From: Triangularia verruculosa
Lineage: Eukaryota > Ascomycota > Sordariomycetes > Sordariales > Podosporaceae
Length of the DNA: 64,000 nt
Reading direction: 5' to 3'
Assembly: GCA_033296885.1 (NCBI GenBank)
Contig: MU863949.1
Coordinates: 124,001-188,000 of the forward strand
Shown here: piece after piece, positions 30,974-43,090 of the stretch
How the letters are laid out: each line of letters opens with the position of its first letter
How positions within the stretch are numbered: the first letter of the stretch is position 1
Program-made: the position numbers and the translations under genes
Notes under the pieces: generated by a model
Seen by the model: only the letters and a program-made list of their open reading frames with translations
Told to the model about the DNA's origin: nothing
Databases searched by the model: none

Positions 30974-33162
30974 TTTTATTGAAATAATAAAGGAGCGTCG
31001 TTGAAACCGTAAAGGAATGGTGGCGCACAGGAGAAGGGAAAGGGGAAAAAACGATCAGGGGCCGCAACAGCGACGATGTCTCCCAGCTCGAGCGATGTCA
31101 ACGGAGATGATTGGAAATGCGCGAACCAACATATTCGAAGGTAATGGGAGCGGTCACATATGAGGTGGAAAAGGTCCAGACTAATCGATATACTCCGCCT
31201 ATTGGTGCACTCGGAACATAGGACTATCGTAGGGCGTGAACATGTCTAGGCCCTTAGCATCATGGCGTCGTTCTCGCAGGCGTTGTGGTCTCTCTTTTTT
31301 CTTCTTTTTTTCGTTTTGACTGGCGCGTAGCACTGCTGCTTGAGCCACTGGGAGCTTCAAGGTTAGTAGCTGACAGGCGATCGCGGTCCGTCATCAAGTG
31401 GTGTGGTTGGACCGGGCAATCCTCGGCGATAAGATAACGGCCATCGATCGCAAGTCTCAGAGCCTCGTTTCATGGGCCACCCCCGCCAAACAGGAACTCC
31501 TAGCACGTGCATCTCTCCGTTGCCCCACTCAAAGCCTGGGAAGTCTTTCTTTCAAAAGGGCACGTCTTCCCACCCGCACCGCCGGTGCCAATCTCTTCTT
31601 CATTCATCACATTCTCTCACCCTGACCGTGGTCGCTATCGTGCTGCACCTGTCGCTGGTCGTCGCTGGTCGTCGCCCATCGCTGTCCCAGCGAACTAAAC
31701 CACCACCCCGAAACCGGATTTGTCGTTGCGATGAGTCGGATTCTGTTCTTCTTGGCTCTCGAATCCTGAATGCCGAAGCGCTCACAGCTTTCATTACTGC
31801 ATTTCATTTCTTGTTTTTTTTTTCTGCGTTTCGGCCCTCAGGCAGTGAGGTTGTGCTCTGGCTGTTGACGACGTCTACAGCCCCCGCTCGCATGTTTCCC
31901 CCTTTCTGCCGTCCTGACTTTTGGCACGCGCACAACCCGGCCCTGGACCCCTTTGACATCTTTAGCACCTCGGATCGCTGTCCGGCCCTTCTCTCCGGTC
32001 TCGTTCAAAGCTGTTGCTCATATTGAGCCTGTGACGTCGGGTGGTGCTGAGCTGGGCATCTATTTTCCTATTTTGCTGTTACTTTGTTGCTTTCCTCCTC
32101 GCAGCCTGTTGCTTATAGGTTGCTTGAGGGGCTGTTGAGTTATAGACATTTACAAACTACTTCCCGTATCTGAATATCAAGATGAGCTTGTCCAACTTCA
32201 ACGTTGATTGATAATGGAACAATGTGGACAATGGCATCTGAATCTGGTCGTTTGATGCTCTTTACACCGAACGATGCCTCCCGATACCAACCGTTTTCAG
32301 TCTATTCCCGATATTCATCTCATCGTCATCGACCCAGCAATAAAACCCACTCACAATGGCGGTCATGTCTTCAAGTATCGAGTTGGACTCCAAGTAATTC
32401 CATCGGCAATCTGTTGATGAAAACCACAGGACAATCTCACGTGACCAGGAGTGAGCCAGCAGTCTGCGGGGGCTGACCGTGGCGGCTGAGGAGATCCGAG
32501 CGCTACCTACCGATGGGAGGAGCGTTCAACCTCTGATTTTTGACATGCAGGTCCGATCACGCCGCATCCGCAACGACCTTCGACGAGTCCCTGCATCTCT
32601 AGCTCTCCTGTTACAAGGCTGAGAATTATTAACACTTGTTTTTGCTATTATTCTCTATGTCTGCTGCGCTCTCTGGCTGGGCTGGGTTCAAAGGAGGAGG
32701 ACACTGAAGCGTGGCCGAGTCTGCTCACTGAGTGTCGCCAAATCGCTGGGCTCAATTACCCCTGAACCGTGACTTTGCTGTGTTGGAGGATCGCGTGGAC
32801 TTGGAGGCTGTTTATCAGTGTGGGGTGTCCCTATTTGCAGGTCAGGAGCGAACGACGCCTTCATCCCAAGTCGCGTTGAAGTCGAGTCTCGAGATTGTCG
32901 TGGTGTGGTGTTGTGGGCAGAAAAAGCAGTCCTTGTGCGACCTTCGTTATCTTCGAGATCAGACGAACGAACGATACGCGACTTCCCTATTGACCACGGC
33001 TCTTTATTGTTCACGTGCAACAATAGTGCTTTTCTTCAGCTCTATCTGGCATTGTTTATTGTCTGATGCTGGGGAGAATTTCTTGACGCTAGCAGCTGGG
33101 TATTGTTTTTGGAGCCTTTTGTATTCCGTTTTCTTCTCAACGACCTCTCAGGCCAAACCACC
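30974..33162. other. Divergent promoter region between Ppg1 and the zinc-knuckle gene
   Basis: 2.2 kb. Open frames (for example 31472-32026) have no motif support. CT-rich tracts at 31560-31830 look like leader or promoter sequence. No RNA gene recognised. Confidence 0.45.
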
Positions 33163-35865
33163 ATGTCCACAGCGCCCGGTCAGTCATCACCAGAAAAGAA
33201 ATCTGACGAGCAGTGCTACAACTGCGGAAAAGATCACTGGACACTGGCTTGCCCCGAGCCCCAACGAAAAGTCATGTTGTAAGTCGTTCAGTTCTTCCTT
33301 CTGAAGTCGCCATCTTCGACTCTAGATCGAAGAGCAGCGCTCCTTTGACTTCGATTTGTTTACTAACAGTCTTGGCAACAGTGGCATTCAACGCTGGCAG
33401 TCACAGCACCAAGAGGCCGGTGGCTCTAACCGGAACAACCCGTCGCAAGAGAGACGGGGGCCGATTGTTGAGCGTTACCCTCCCCCGACCAGCCAGGCTT
33501 CAACCATGCACAGATATCCGCCGCCTTCGGGCTATTCGGCACCTGGCTACGCTGGTTTGCCTTCTGGTCCTCCCGGCTTTCCACCTGCTCCTCCTCCTGG
33601 GCTCCCACCTGGCCCTCCCGGCTTCCCGCCCGGTGTCCCCCCAGCTCCTGGTTTGTCTTCCGTTGGTCCTCCTGGCGTTCCACCTCGTCCTCCGACCCAG
33701 CCTCCTCCGCCTCCCCCAGGCCACCCATCTTCTCATCCATACCAGCCCCAACCATCCTATCCTACGGCTCCATATATTGGCGGATATCAAGGACCACAGC
33801 AACCCGCACAGTATGGCCAATATCCTGGGACCGCCCCTCCGCAGTATCCACCCCAGTATGGACAGCCACCATATGGGCAGCAGTATGCCCCATCATACCA
33901 CCCTCAACCCGGTCCTTATGGAGGTGCTCCGTATCAACCCCAACAGTACAATCCACCGGGGCCACCAACAGGATCGGGGCCATATCCTCAAGCCCCCTTC
34001 GGCAGTCAACCCCCACCTCCACCACCCCCTGCCGCCCCTTACTATGCTGCTCAGGCAGCCTCATACAGTCCACCACCTCCTTCCACTGGCGCTTTTCCTC
34101 CTCCCCCTGCTGGCTGGGTCCCCCCTCCCCTCCCAGTTATCCATCAGCAGGCTGATAGTAGACATCAACACTCCAATCATCGTGATAGGAAAGACCGACG
34201 GAGGAGGAATAGGGACAGAAATCGCAATGGCAACCGCAATGGCAATGGCACAGGCAACAGCAATGATAATCAGGGCCGTAATGGCCAACGCAGAGACCGG
34301 CAACATGGCCAACAAGCCCGGCAGCAGGCGTCTGCGGACGACGGCCAGGTGTCGCTGGACGCCAGCCCAGCGCGGCAGCAGTCGGTGGCAGGCGGTGATA
34401 GGGCGTTGGCGGACGGCAGTGAATCGTCAGCCGATGTCAACAACTCGCTGACCGACAACAACAAACCCTTGGCGGACACGGAGCAGTTGGCGGCTGACAG
34501 CCGTGACGCCCAGAAAAAACGTCGGGCGAAGGGCAAAGAGCAAGAGGGGGCTGGGTCCCCAAACCCTCCCAAAGATCCGAAAGATCCCAACGAATGGGAG
34601 TATTTAGTAGACAGCAAACATGTCTTCCCAGAATTCGAACCAAAGCCGGCCGACCCTGTTGGTATCCCTCTCCCACCGCACTTCACCGAGGATCCCACGA
34701 TTCCACCGGCCTACAATGCCACGTGCATCAAGTCACAATTCTTCAATGAATATGACTTGATGGACTTTTGTAAGTCAGTGCGGGACAAGGCAGAGTGGGA
34801 GAGGCTGAAGGATGACCCGGTCTTCCGTCACTACCCCGGCATGGTCAAAAAGACCTTTCCTCCAGACAACAGGGTTGAGTATTCAACCTATGATCCAGAG
34901 CCTCCTCTTTCCCCTTCAACTCAGATCAAGCTGCCCCCCAAGTATGAGCCGCCGAAACAGCTCTCACCTACCCCAATCCAAGACGACGGCCAACATGACA
35001 GCGAGTTTGACAACCACCGCGGCAGACTCAACAACAGACGGGATGACTACTCCGCCAGAAATGATGACTCCGCTCTCGAATCCCGCCGTTCGCCCCCCTA
35101 TCGGTCCCGACATGAAGACTCACCACGTCATCGGGATCAGAGCGGCAACCGAGATCGCCTCACTCCGCGCCGACCTCTTAACGAGCGTGCCGGTCGTGGC
35201 ATCAAACGTCGAAGAAGTGCCTCACCGCCCGCCCCTGCCGACAGAAGCGGTGATCCCTGGTCCCCCAATGCCGGCGAGCCCAGTCAAGGCTCTTCCAGCA
35301 AACGTCGAAATGACGACCGCCCCCCCAACGACAGCCGCGGTAGCTACCGCGATCGAAATGACCGAGTCCCTTACAATAAAAGGAACGACAGTGGTTATCA
35401 CAGTGGCCAGTCCTTGGATAAGGTTTCATCCGGTGGCTATCGTGATAGCCCACGAGAGTGGCAGCCCCAGACCAGCCGGCGGATGTCAAACCGCCCCCAC
35501 GGGTACGACCAGCGCAACCGGTCCACCACTCGCAGTCGTAGCAGGACTAGCAGCAGCCGCGGTGATGCTAGGAGCCGTACCCGCAGCAGATCGCCCTCGC
35601 ATAACAGAGGCGCGGCCCCTCGTGGTAGGAGCAGAAGCGCCTCGCCGTTGACATGGGAGGAGAAGAAGCTCCTCGGCTTTACTGGAACCGAGAGCTCCGA
35701 TGAGGAGGAAAAGCCTAAGGCGCGCAAGATGGAGAAGAAGAAGCCTGTCAAGCGCCCTAAAGTGGCGTCAGCGTTTAAGTAAGTACCTCATATCCTATAT
35801 CAGTGCCTGATGCTCCTGTACCTTAGGATATATACTAATTTCTGGGTTTCAGCCGACGTTGGTAG
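33163..35865 (+). CDS. CCHC zinc-knuckle protein with Pro/Gln-rich middle and Arg/Ser-rich tail, three exons, 841 aa
   Basis: Exon 1 (33163-33278) encodes one zinc knuckle, CYNCGKDHWTLACP. Exon 2 (33382-35778) encodes almost all the rest. A 13-nt last exon (35853-35865) gives the ending NRRW. After the knuckle comes a ~270-residue Pro/Gly/Gln/Tyr-rich region (PPGFPP, PPPG, QYGQPPYGQQY), then an Arg/Asp/Asn-rich basic stretch and an acidic/Ala segment. A conserved-looking block (EWEYLVDSKHVFPEFEPKPADP...FFNEYDLMDFCKSVRDKAEWERLKDDPVFRHYPGM) follows. The long RS/RD-rich tail has SRSRTSSSRGDARSRTRSRS and the LTWEEKKLLGFTG ending. Knuckle plus RS tail suggests an RNA-binding, splicing-associated nuclear protein. 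The exact orthologue is not recognised. Confidence 0.9.
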
Positions 35866-37919
35866 TTACACTACTTGAATCCTCCTCCCTAAATCTCGCT
35901 ATCATCGTCTAAGCATTCCTCCTTCTTTTTAAAATCAAGCGCTTCCCGGCGGTTTTTTTCAGAGTCAAAACCGCTTATAAGCCGTTTTGTACAACAGTAC
36001 CAGCGTTTGAGGACGCAACTTCCACTCTCGAAACTGGCTGCAAACCGCCTTTCTTCTATGCTCGGACCAAGGTTAAAATATTTCCCAGGCGTTAGGAGTT
36101 TGTTTTATCTCGCCTTTGAGAGCAGAATTCGGGATATAACACAAGGGGTATCACTTCGAAGCATTCTACCGAGGTATATATGCGTTGCATTACATAAAGG
36201 GCTAGGGTTACATGCTTATGTTGTATATATTCTATCTATAGAGCTTTAAAGGCTCGTTCTCTTATGAGGAGTTTTGCATTACACCTTGATCAAGGTAGCA
36301 TCATCGCTTAGATTTAACTATTTTCACCCTATTGTGCCTGCTACTTAAGCACTAAAACTCACTTTTTAATACCCTCCTAATAGCTTTTCCCTCTTCTTAT
36401 TTATTATTCTCCTTATGCTAAGGACCTTGACAGTAATATAAAAGTATCTAACGCTCCTAAAGGTAGCGCTAGCGCATTTGAGTATTTCGAGTGTTGGGAA
36501 GGAACGACACCTCTGGCGTTAGTAACCTAGCCGTCTTGTGGAGGGGGGCCTGGGGCAGGAACGAGAGGTCGTCTTTGACAGCTGCGCTACTGGGACTGGA
36601 CAAGCGCAGCTTCCTGATTTCTGGATGTTCGGACGATTCTTTTGAGGTATATGGGACGAAGACTATCTCCTGCAATGTATGCAGCGGTGGAAAATGAATG
36701 CAACTATGCAGTAATGTAGGCTATGACAGGTCCTTGATATATTTATCTCGTCCGAGCTTGATGTCGAAGGTATTATGTGATATATGCTTGGACGATTATT
36801 CTTATACTTCATCATTTCCTTGGAGCGCCTTTCCTCATTCACCTTCATGGAAGAGTGTTGCTCGGACGGACGATGTTGTTCTTAAAAAGGTAGATAGTCT
36901 CCTGCTGCGGACAACAGACGTATACATGCTCGGACGGTTTTTGTAAAGATTAGGCTATGTTTACTAGCTTTAACATGAGCTTGCAGTGAAATATTTCGGT
37001 TCACAGACCTCTTAAATGGCCCAATGTGAATCCCTCCTTCTGTCAAGATACGTAAACAGAAGTTTAGGAGGACGCCAAACCGTCCCAAAGCCTCTTAGAT
37101 AGGTAGGTAAGGCAGAGATGAATTGATTTCAAGTGCTCAACCTTACGAATCACAACTGGACCTAGGCAGCCTGAAAATGACAGAAATAGGAAGCTAAGAA
37201 AGGTGAAGCTAAATGGCGTGCGTCACCTGCATGATCCCCACTTCCGTGGGCCCTTTTCAAAGCAACTCTACCACTCCGGGCCACTAGCTTTGCTGTTGGT
37301 TCTTGCTGCAGCTGCAGCCTGTCTCCAAGACGATCTGTGCTTTCCTTCAGAGGCAACCAGATTCCCCTCAGGCTTAGTGTTGCCAGCACTTGCCCCTCAT
37401 CTACCAATCCTCGGAACAACTTGCTAACGGATTACAGGTTTGAAATTATCGTCATCGAAAACCGCTGCTTATCGTGTTCCGGGCACCCAGATAGAAGTCA
37501 TGATGGGGTACGACCTTCCAGCTTCAATACCTAGTCTCACCAAAGCCACTCTCACCCCACTAGGGCTGACCGCGCACCAACAACCTCAACGGCTGCCTGC
37601 CTATCGCCCAAGATGCAGTCATGTTTTAACCCAACGTTGCTAGACGCGGCCCGCCATAGCCGCATACCAACAATCTCAACCAGCCGCAGACCTGCATGGG
37701 GAAGTCAACAACGACTGGCGCCAAGCACATCCCCAATGCAACAGTCAGTCGGAGGTTCAGGGGGAAAATAAAGAGCACGATGGACACCCAACTCGACCCC
37801 GCCGACTTGCCCCGCCATCTTGTCAGATTTATATAGAAGCCTGCTGGTCCTTGTTCGAAGCTGTTTCGGCTTTGTGTTCGGACGTATTGCTGGAATTCTC
37901 TCAGAAAAGACCCTTGAAG
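35866..37919. other. Spacer with an AT-rich, possibly RIP-affected block
   Basis: From about 35930 to 36490 base composition drops to AT-rich with many TA steps, stop codons in all frames and a short palindrome (TAGCGCTAGCGCAT at ~36463). This is unlike the GC-balanced spacers elsewhere. From 36490 to 37080 GGACGATT/CTCGGACGG words recur. A TAGGTAGGTAAGG word is at 37099-37111. No intact gene. Confidence 0.5.
35930..36490. repeat. AT-rich degenerate block, possible RIP-mutated repeat remnant
   Basis: TA-rich text such as GTATATATGCGTTGCATTAC and TATATTCTATCTATAG, lacking long frames. Repeat-induced point mutation in ascomycetes leaves this composition. No transposon ends or domains are recognisable, so the identity is open. 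Confidence 0.4.
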
Positions 37920-40014
37920 ATGGCTGACCCGACTGCTATTTCTGCCGCTCTGACGGGCCTTTTTCCTCTGGTCAAAGGTAAACAATGACCCCTCCTAAAT
38001 ATATTTTGAAGCAAGATGACTGACTGTGGATGATGAACAGAGGTCTTTTTGATGACTCAGGTGCTCTTTGAGGTTGACAAGAAGCTTCGCTCTTTCTGGG
38101 CACGGACAGAACTCCAGAGAGCAGTAAGACCGGTCCTGAAACGGCCCTACATCAACTTCTGCCGTGCTGACGATGTCTCTCTCTCTCTGCCAGATCTTTG
38201 ATGCATGGGAGGATGGCTGGCTCGATGCCCGAGACAGACCCGATGACAAAATCAAGGCCTATGCGTTTGAGAAGCCCCTTTTGGCAAGAGGTTTCTTGAA
38301 GGAATTCGTGAACTTGCTCAAGACACTGTCAGACCCCGACAAACTCAAAAAAAGATACGGGTTAAGACCAGACCGGATTCCCAAGTACGCCACAAGGAAC
38401 GATGATGTGCAGAGAGACTTGAGATACTACTCTGAGTACCTCAGCACAGTCGACAGCCGCTTCAACATCAAGGCACTTCCTGCCTTCAACAAGAGCACCA
38501 CAGACCACTTGAACCTGCTCAAGACGGTGCGCTATGTCATTGTTGGCAAGGACTACGAGCTCGAGGATGTTGTCGTTCGCCTCGGCGAGTTCAACCGTGA
38601 CCTGCAATTGTACACCGCCAGCGAGGCGAACAATGAAGCTGCGCAAAGAATATACGAAGTTGTCCTCAGGGGCCTCCACTCGAAACCGGATGACCCGGCG
38701 CGGTTGGCAGAAGCAGCTCTCTTCGAGCAGAAGGCCACCATCGACCCTGACGCGAAGTCCTTCTACGGGGATCTTGCCAAGTTCATCGGCTTCTCGCTGT
38801 CCCTGAGAGACGTCACCGTTATCAACGGCCGAGGCCTCAGCCCTAACATGCCCAGCCAAAAGATCTTTACCCGCCGAGACTTCTCCTTTGACGCCCCTTA
38901 CAGGCTCAGCGCAAACTCCACCCTCGCCCGGCTCCTCGACTACCCGACTAAATACCAAACCCGACTTGTCCTCGTTGAATGGATCCCCGTCCCCAAAACC
39001 GTCAACGTCAAGACTAAACTCGAAGGCCTCAAGTCAGAGTGGTATGTCCTTCACGCCGACAAACCCGACGGTCTCCTCCTCCCCTCCGCCCAGGGGCTCG
39101 TATACGACAACACCGACCCCAACTTCATCGGCATCGTCTTCCAACTCCCCTCCCACATCCGAACTGAACTCCCTCCCAAAGTTGCCGGCCGCATCGACCC
39201 CCGCGTCGTCCGCTCACCCAAAACCATTGCTGCCCAGAGGATGCCCACCAGTCTTAGACAACTCATCCTCCACACCCCGGCCCTCGACCTCGGCGTCCGC
39301 TTCAAACTCGCGCAGAAGCTGCTCAACTCTGTGCACCTGATGCACACGGCCGGCTGGATACACAAAAAGATCCGCGCCGACAACATCCTCTTCTTCCCCT
39401 CCCAAGGCCGGGACGGGGAGCCTGACCCCTCCAGACTGGACTTTGACACCCCCCTCCTCGCCGGGTTCCACTCGGCCCGTCTTGAAATCGAGACTTCCTC
39501 CGTCCTGGAAGTAGCGGCAAAGCCGCTGGAGCATATCCGTCCTCTGCAGGGGCTCGGCAAGGTGCTCAACCAGCCGAGGGTGATTGCTCTCGATGCCTAC
39601 CAGCACCCGGAGCACAGGTACAATGTCAACCTGCCCTACCGGAACCAGTACGACCTCTACGGAGTGGGCGCCGTGCTGCTGGAGCTGGGCCTGTGGGAGA
39701 CGCTGGAGAATGTGGAGAAGGGCGATATCGGGAAGAGGGGTTACGATCCCCGGGTGGTGCCGACCAGGGATGACATCAGGAAGGACGGGGAGACGGTGGA
39801 GAGGGCGGGGTATAAGCTTGATCGGTAAGTTCTTCCACTTGAGGCACGTTGTGTTCTTTGTGATTTCTGGTTTAGCTAATTGAGGGTCGGTAGGATTATG
39901 GGCTCGACATACGCAAAGGTGGTGCAGGAGTGCTTGACGCTCAAGCCGCTCCCCGGAGATCTGTTGGCCTTGGAGAGGTCGCTTGTGGCACGGTTGGAAC
40001 ACTGCCAGGCGTGA
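37920..40014 (+). CDS. HeLo-like N-terminal domain fused to a degenerate protein kinase domain, four exons, 630 aa
   Basis: Exons 37920-37977, 38041-38123, 38194-39824 and 39894-40014 join in frame. The first ~210 residues (MADPTAISAALTGLFPLVKEVFLMTQVLFEVDKKLRSFWARTE..., helical) resemble the HET-s/LopB-HeLo type prion-inhibition domain often placed before a kinase in ascomycetes. The C-terminal ~350 residues follow a kinase layout: LRQLILHTPALDLGVRFKLAQKLLNSVHLMHTAGWIHKKIRADNILF, then LLAGFHSARLE, YQHPEHRY and YDLYGVGAVLLELGLWETL. The catalytic HRD is HKK and the DFG position reads AGF, so it is probably a pseudokinase. By analogy with HeLo/MLKL-like proteins a cell-death role is possible, but no amyloid motif was identified. 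Homology at the N-terminus is judged by pattern only. Confidence 0.85.
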
Positions 40015-40207
40015 GTTATGTCTCTGTATATGATGAGATGGCAACCATGAAACAACGAAAGCCCCAGCTATACAAATGATACCGTTTATTCATGATACTT
40101 TTCCCATCGTGGCCCGTTGCACGTATAGAGGTGCTGACGTCTATCATCAATGCTATGCTCAAAATTTTGACAAACTGCGATAATCCAACTGGTAGTGTTG
40201 TCAACAT

Positions 40208-42697
40208 CTAAGAAGGCCGTACAAGCCTCGCATCCTCATCGCTTTCTTCCTCTTCACTCTCATCTTCCTCAGACTCATCTTCCTCACTTTCCTCCTCCTC
40301 TTCCTCTTCCTCTTCCTCCTCCTCTTCATCTTCCTCAGCTTCTTCACTCTCTTCCTCTTCCTCTTCCTCCTGCTCCTCTCCCTCATCCTCAGCCAACCAA
40401 TCATCCAACGTCTTTGCACCAACTCCATTAGCAGCACTCCCGCTCCTCGCCCCAAACGACCCAGCCGGGCTGGCACTGCCCGACATGGACACCGACCGAC
40501 CCTGTCCCGCGTCCATGATCCTCTCTGCCGCCGGGATTGGTACGCTCCCCGCCTTTGATCTCCTGTCATAGACCCCATATCTATCTTCATTCCTGTCACC
40601 TTCTCTATCCCTCAACTTCGCATCTGGTTCATACCCCTTCTCGACCCAGTCCGGCAGGTCTTCATATCCCCTCAACCCATGGATCGTGCCACCCCCAGCT
40701 AGAACCAGCGCCGCCGATCCAAGCGTGTACCCCTTGCGAGCCTCCGATGGAGAAGGAGCCTGAGGAGCAGGTTTTGGAGCAAGAAGCATCAGAGTTGCTA
40801 ATTGCGGAACCTGGAGCAAGCTTTTATACAACCTCGTCCTGTCGCGCAGGTCATATGACGTGTCATAGCGGGCCAGAAGGGTGACATAGTTCCATAGTTT
40901 GGGGATAGGGTGGTCATCATCGTCTTGGTCTGGTATCGCAGGGGGCGTTTGTCCTTCACCATCATCAGAGGCCGCCTCCTTTCGGGTTTCGAGTTTGCGA
41001 TTTAGGTAGTGAAGATAAACCTTTGCGGCGAGAAGGACAATTTGCCTCTTTGCGAGCTCGGATTCTGATGGAAATTCTTTCAAGAGGATACGGAGGACAT
41101 CAGCGGCAATGTTGTCTTCCCCATTGAGACCAGAGAATTCACCGACAAGCCAGATGATGGTGGCCCGTGCTTGAGGATCGGTGGCACTGTCGAGGTTCTT
41201 CGCTAGCCGGACAACTGTTGCAACATGGGAACTGGGGTCTTGTTGGATGAGATGTCGGATTACGGTGAGGGACTCTGCTGCTAAGGTCCCGTCGAGAGAT
41301 GTGATTTGCCCAAGGAGGAGACGGAGGCAGCGCGGCGCGGTAGCTGTGTCTGTTTGTGCGCACCGGCCGATGGCTCGGACAGCCTCCTTGACAAGACCTT
41401 TGTCAGAGCCACGGCTAAAATGCTCGAGTTCGTTGAGAATGACTGACTTGATGTGGGGCGGTGAATGAGGAAAGATGAGTGTCAAAAGCTCAAGCTTCAG
41501 CTCCCATATTGGCTGGCTGTCGGTTGCACGGACGAGAAAGTGCGTGGCATACTTGACGAAGGCAGCTGGATAGTCAAGACAGATGGAGACGATATTGAAG
41601 AGAGCGACCTGCCGAATATCCTGCCCACCTCGGAGAAGTGCAATCAGTGGCCCAACAGCTTGCTGGACATAGGCAGGAGTCCCAACAGCGGAGTAGCACC
41701 GGGCTACGGCCACAACCACGCCAGAATTGCGGGATTGCAGAAGAGGCTTGATGCTGCTGAGAAGGAGCTCCAGGTCAGTATCTAGAAATATCACTTCTTC
41801 TCCACCTTCAGACCTGGCCCTCCTTGGAAAGCATTTCCGGGCATAGACTGTCATCAGGCGCAAAGTTGACAGTTGGCTCCACTCATCCATATCGACCACC
41901 ATTTTGACCAAATTCCTGTAGTTGTTGTGTATCAAGTCTATCCTCTCGGGGCAGACTTCCAGAAACGCCGTTACAGCAGCGCCTGCCACATAGTATTGTT
42001 TGTCGCCCAGTAGTGTCGTCATGTACTCCAATAGTTGTGGTAATTGCGAGGGGTCCAGCCGGTAACACTTTGGTATGGCAAGCGCAGCGGCGCGCCGAAC
42101 ATATGGACTCATGTCGCCGGCGCCCTTTCGGATGGCAAGAGAGACGATTTGGCTGATGACTGGGACTCGAATGCCGGACATGGTACGTAGCGCGAGGGCT
42201 CGAACTTGAGGGTTCGTATCGGACAGTGACTTTTGGATTGTGTTGATAGAGAGGAGGGCGAGATCGGGCTCTTGCTCAGCATGGTGTATTAGGTAGATGT
42301 AGACCAGCTTCTTGATCTCGAGGTTCGGCGACGCGACATTCTTGACGACGGAGGAGAATAGGGGAAGGGTCTTTTGCGCCTTGTACATCATCTGAAGATA
42401 GCCAGAGACTACCCGTTAGCAGCGGAAGCGTGGGAGGGGCTGGGATGAAGTGCGCACAGAGATGACACGCCGTAACCCGTCCAGCACTTCACGATCATTG
42501 CGGCTATCGAGAAGTTTCTTCACTTGGGTACGGTCGAGCGGCTTTGACGAGCTCCTCGAGCCTCGGGCGGCCGAGGCGGCATCAAGGGTGAGCTCTCGAG
42601 CTGGCAGGAGGCAGAGTTAGTACCGGCGCATGGTCACCATTGCGGTCGGAAGCTCACCATTCTCAAGCAAGCTCGAGATTCGAGCTATTGACTCCAT
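40208..42697 (-). CDS. apl6: AP-3 adaptor complex subunit beta, three exons, 788 aa
   Basis: Exons are 42697-42658, 42600-42458 and 42391-40208. AP-3 mediates cargo sorting from Golgi/endosome to the vacuole. The N-terminal adaptin trunk is recognisable by LLDSRNDREVLDGLRRVIS, FSSVVKNVASPNLEIKKLVYIYLIHHAEQEPDLALLSINTIQKSL, NPQVRALALRTMSGIRV and SPYVRRAAALAIPKC, followed by HEAT-like helices to about residue 560. The C-terminus is an Asp/Glu/Ser-rich hinge (runs of E from about residue 730) typical of beta-3, followed only by DARLVRPS. As in other fungal beta-3 subunits, the ear domain is absent. The gene is divergent from the one at 43091. Symbol is by analogy with yeast APL6. Confidence 0.95.
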
Positions 42698-43090
42698 TCT
42701 GCGAATTCAGAGCTGTGGTTGCTCCTCTCCGGACTGGACGTGGATGGTGATCGTCGCACAGGCACAGTCGTGGGGAGATTCACAGTGGCTTTGGCCCAAG
42801 TGACGTGCTCCCCTGTCCACCTTGCTGGGAACCTTGGAGCTGGGGCCAACTGGCGCAGCGTTTGGTGGGGCAAAGGGCGCTATGCAGCTAAACCCTTATG
42901 ACCCTCTAACAACCTTCGACCTTAGCGGGGCATCCCCAGGTGGTGGATTGCAGACTGCCAAGAAAACACCTTGACGGCTCGGTCCGCGCATGAACCCACA
43001 TCACTTCCATCTGATCGACGACCCTGTCTCGACGGCTGCATCTAGGTGCCTTCTCTCACATCGCACGGCATCACTCTCTCATCTATCTAC
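42698..43090. other. Divergent promoter between AP-3 beta and a conserved unknown gene
   Basis: 393 bp between two divergently transcribed genes, so a shared promoter region. No recognisable motif beyond CACGT-type words (GTGACGTGC at about 42799). Confidence 0.5.

Noticed and set aside
31472..32026. 184-codon frame upstream of the zinc-knuckle gene
   Set aside because: Low-information Ser/Pro/His text in CT-rich leader DNA. Better read as promoter or 5' UTR.
33213..35651. Long plus-strand frames overlapping the zinc-knuckle gene in other registers
   Set aside because: Shadows of the Pro/Gln-rich and RS-rich repeats of the real frame.
40195..40599. Frames with Leu/Pro or Arg/Lys runs at the 3' end of AP-3 beta
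   Set aside because: Shadow translations of the poly-Glu/Ser acidic hinge.
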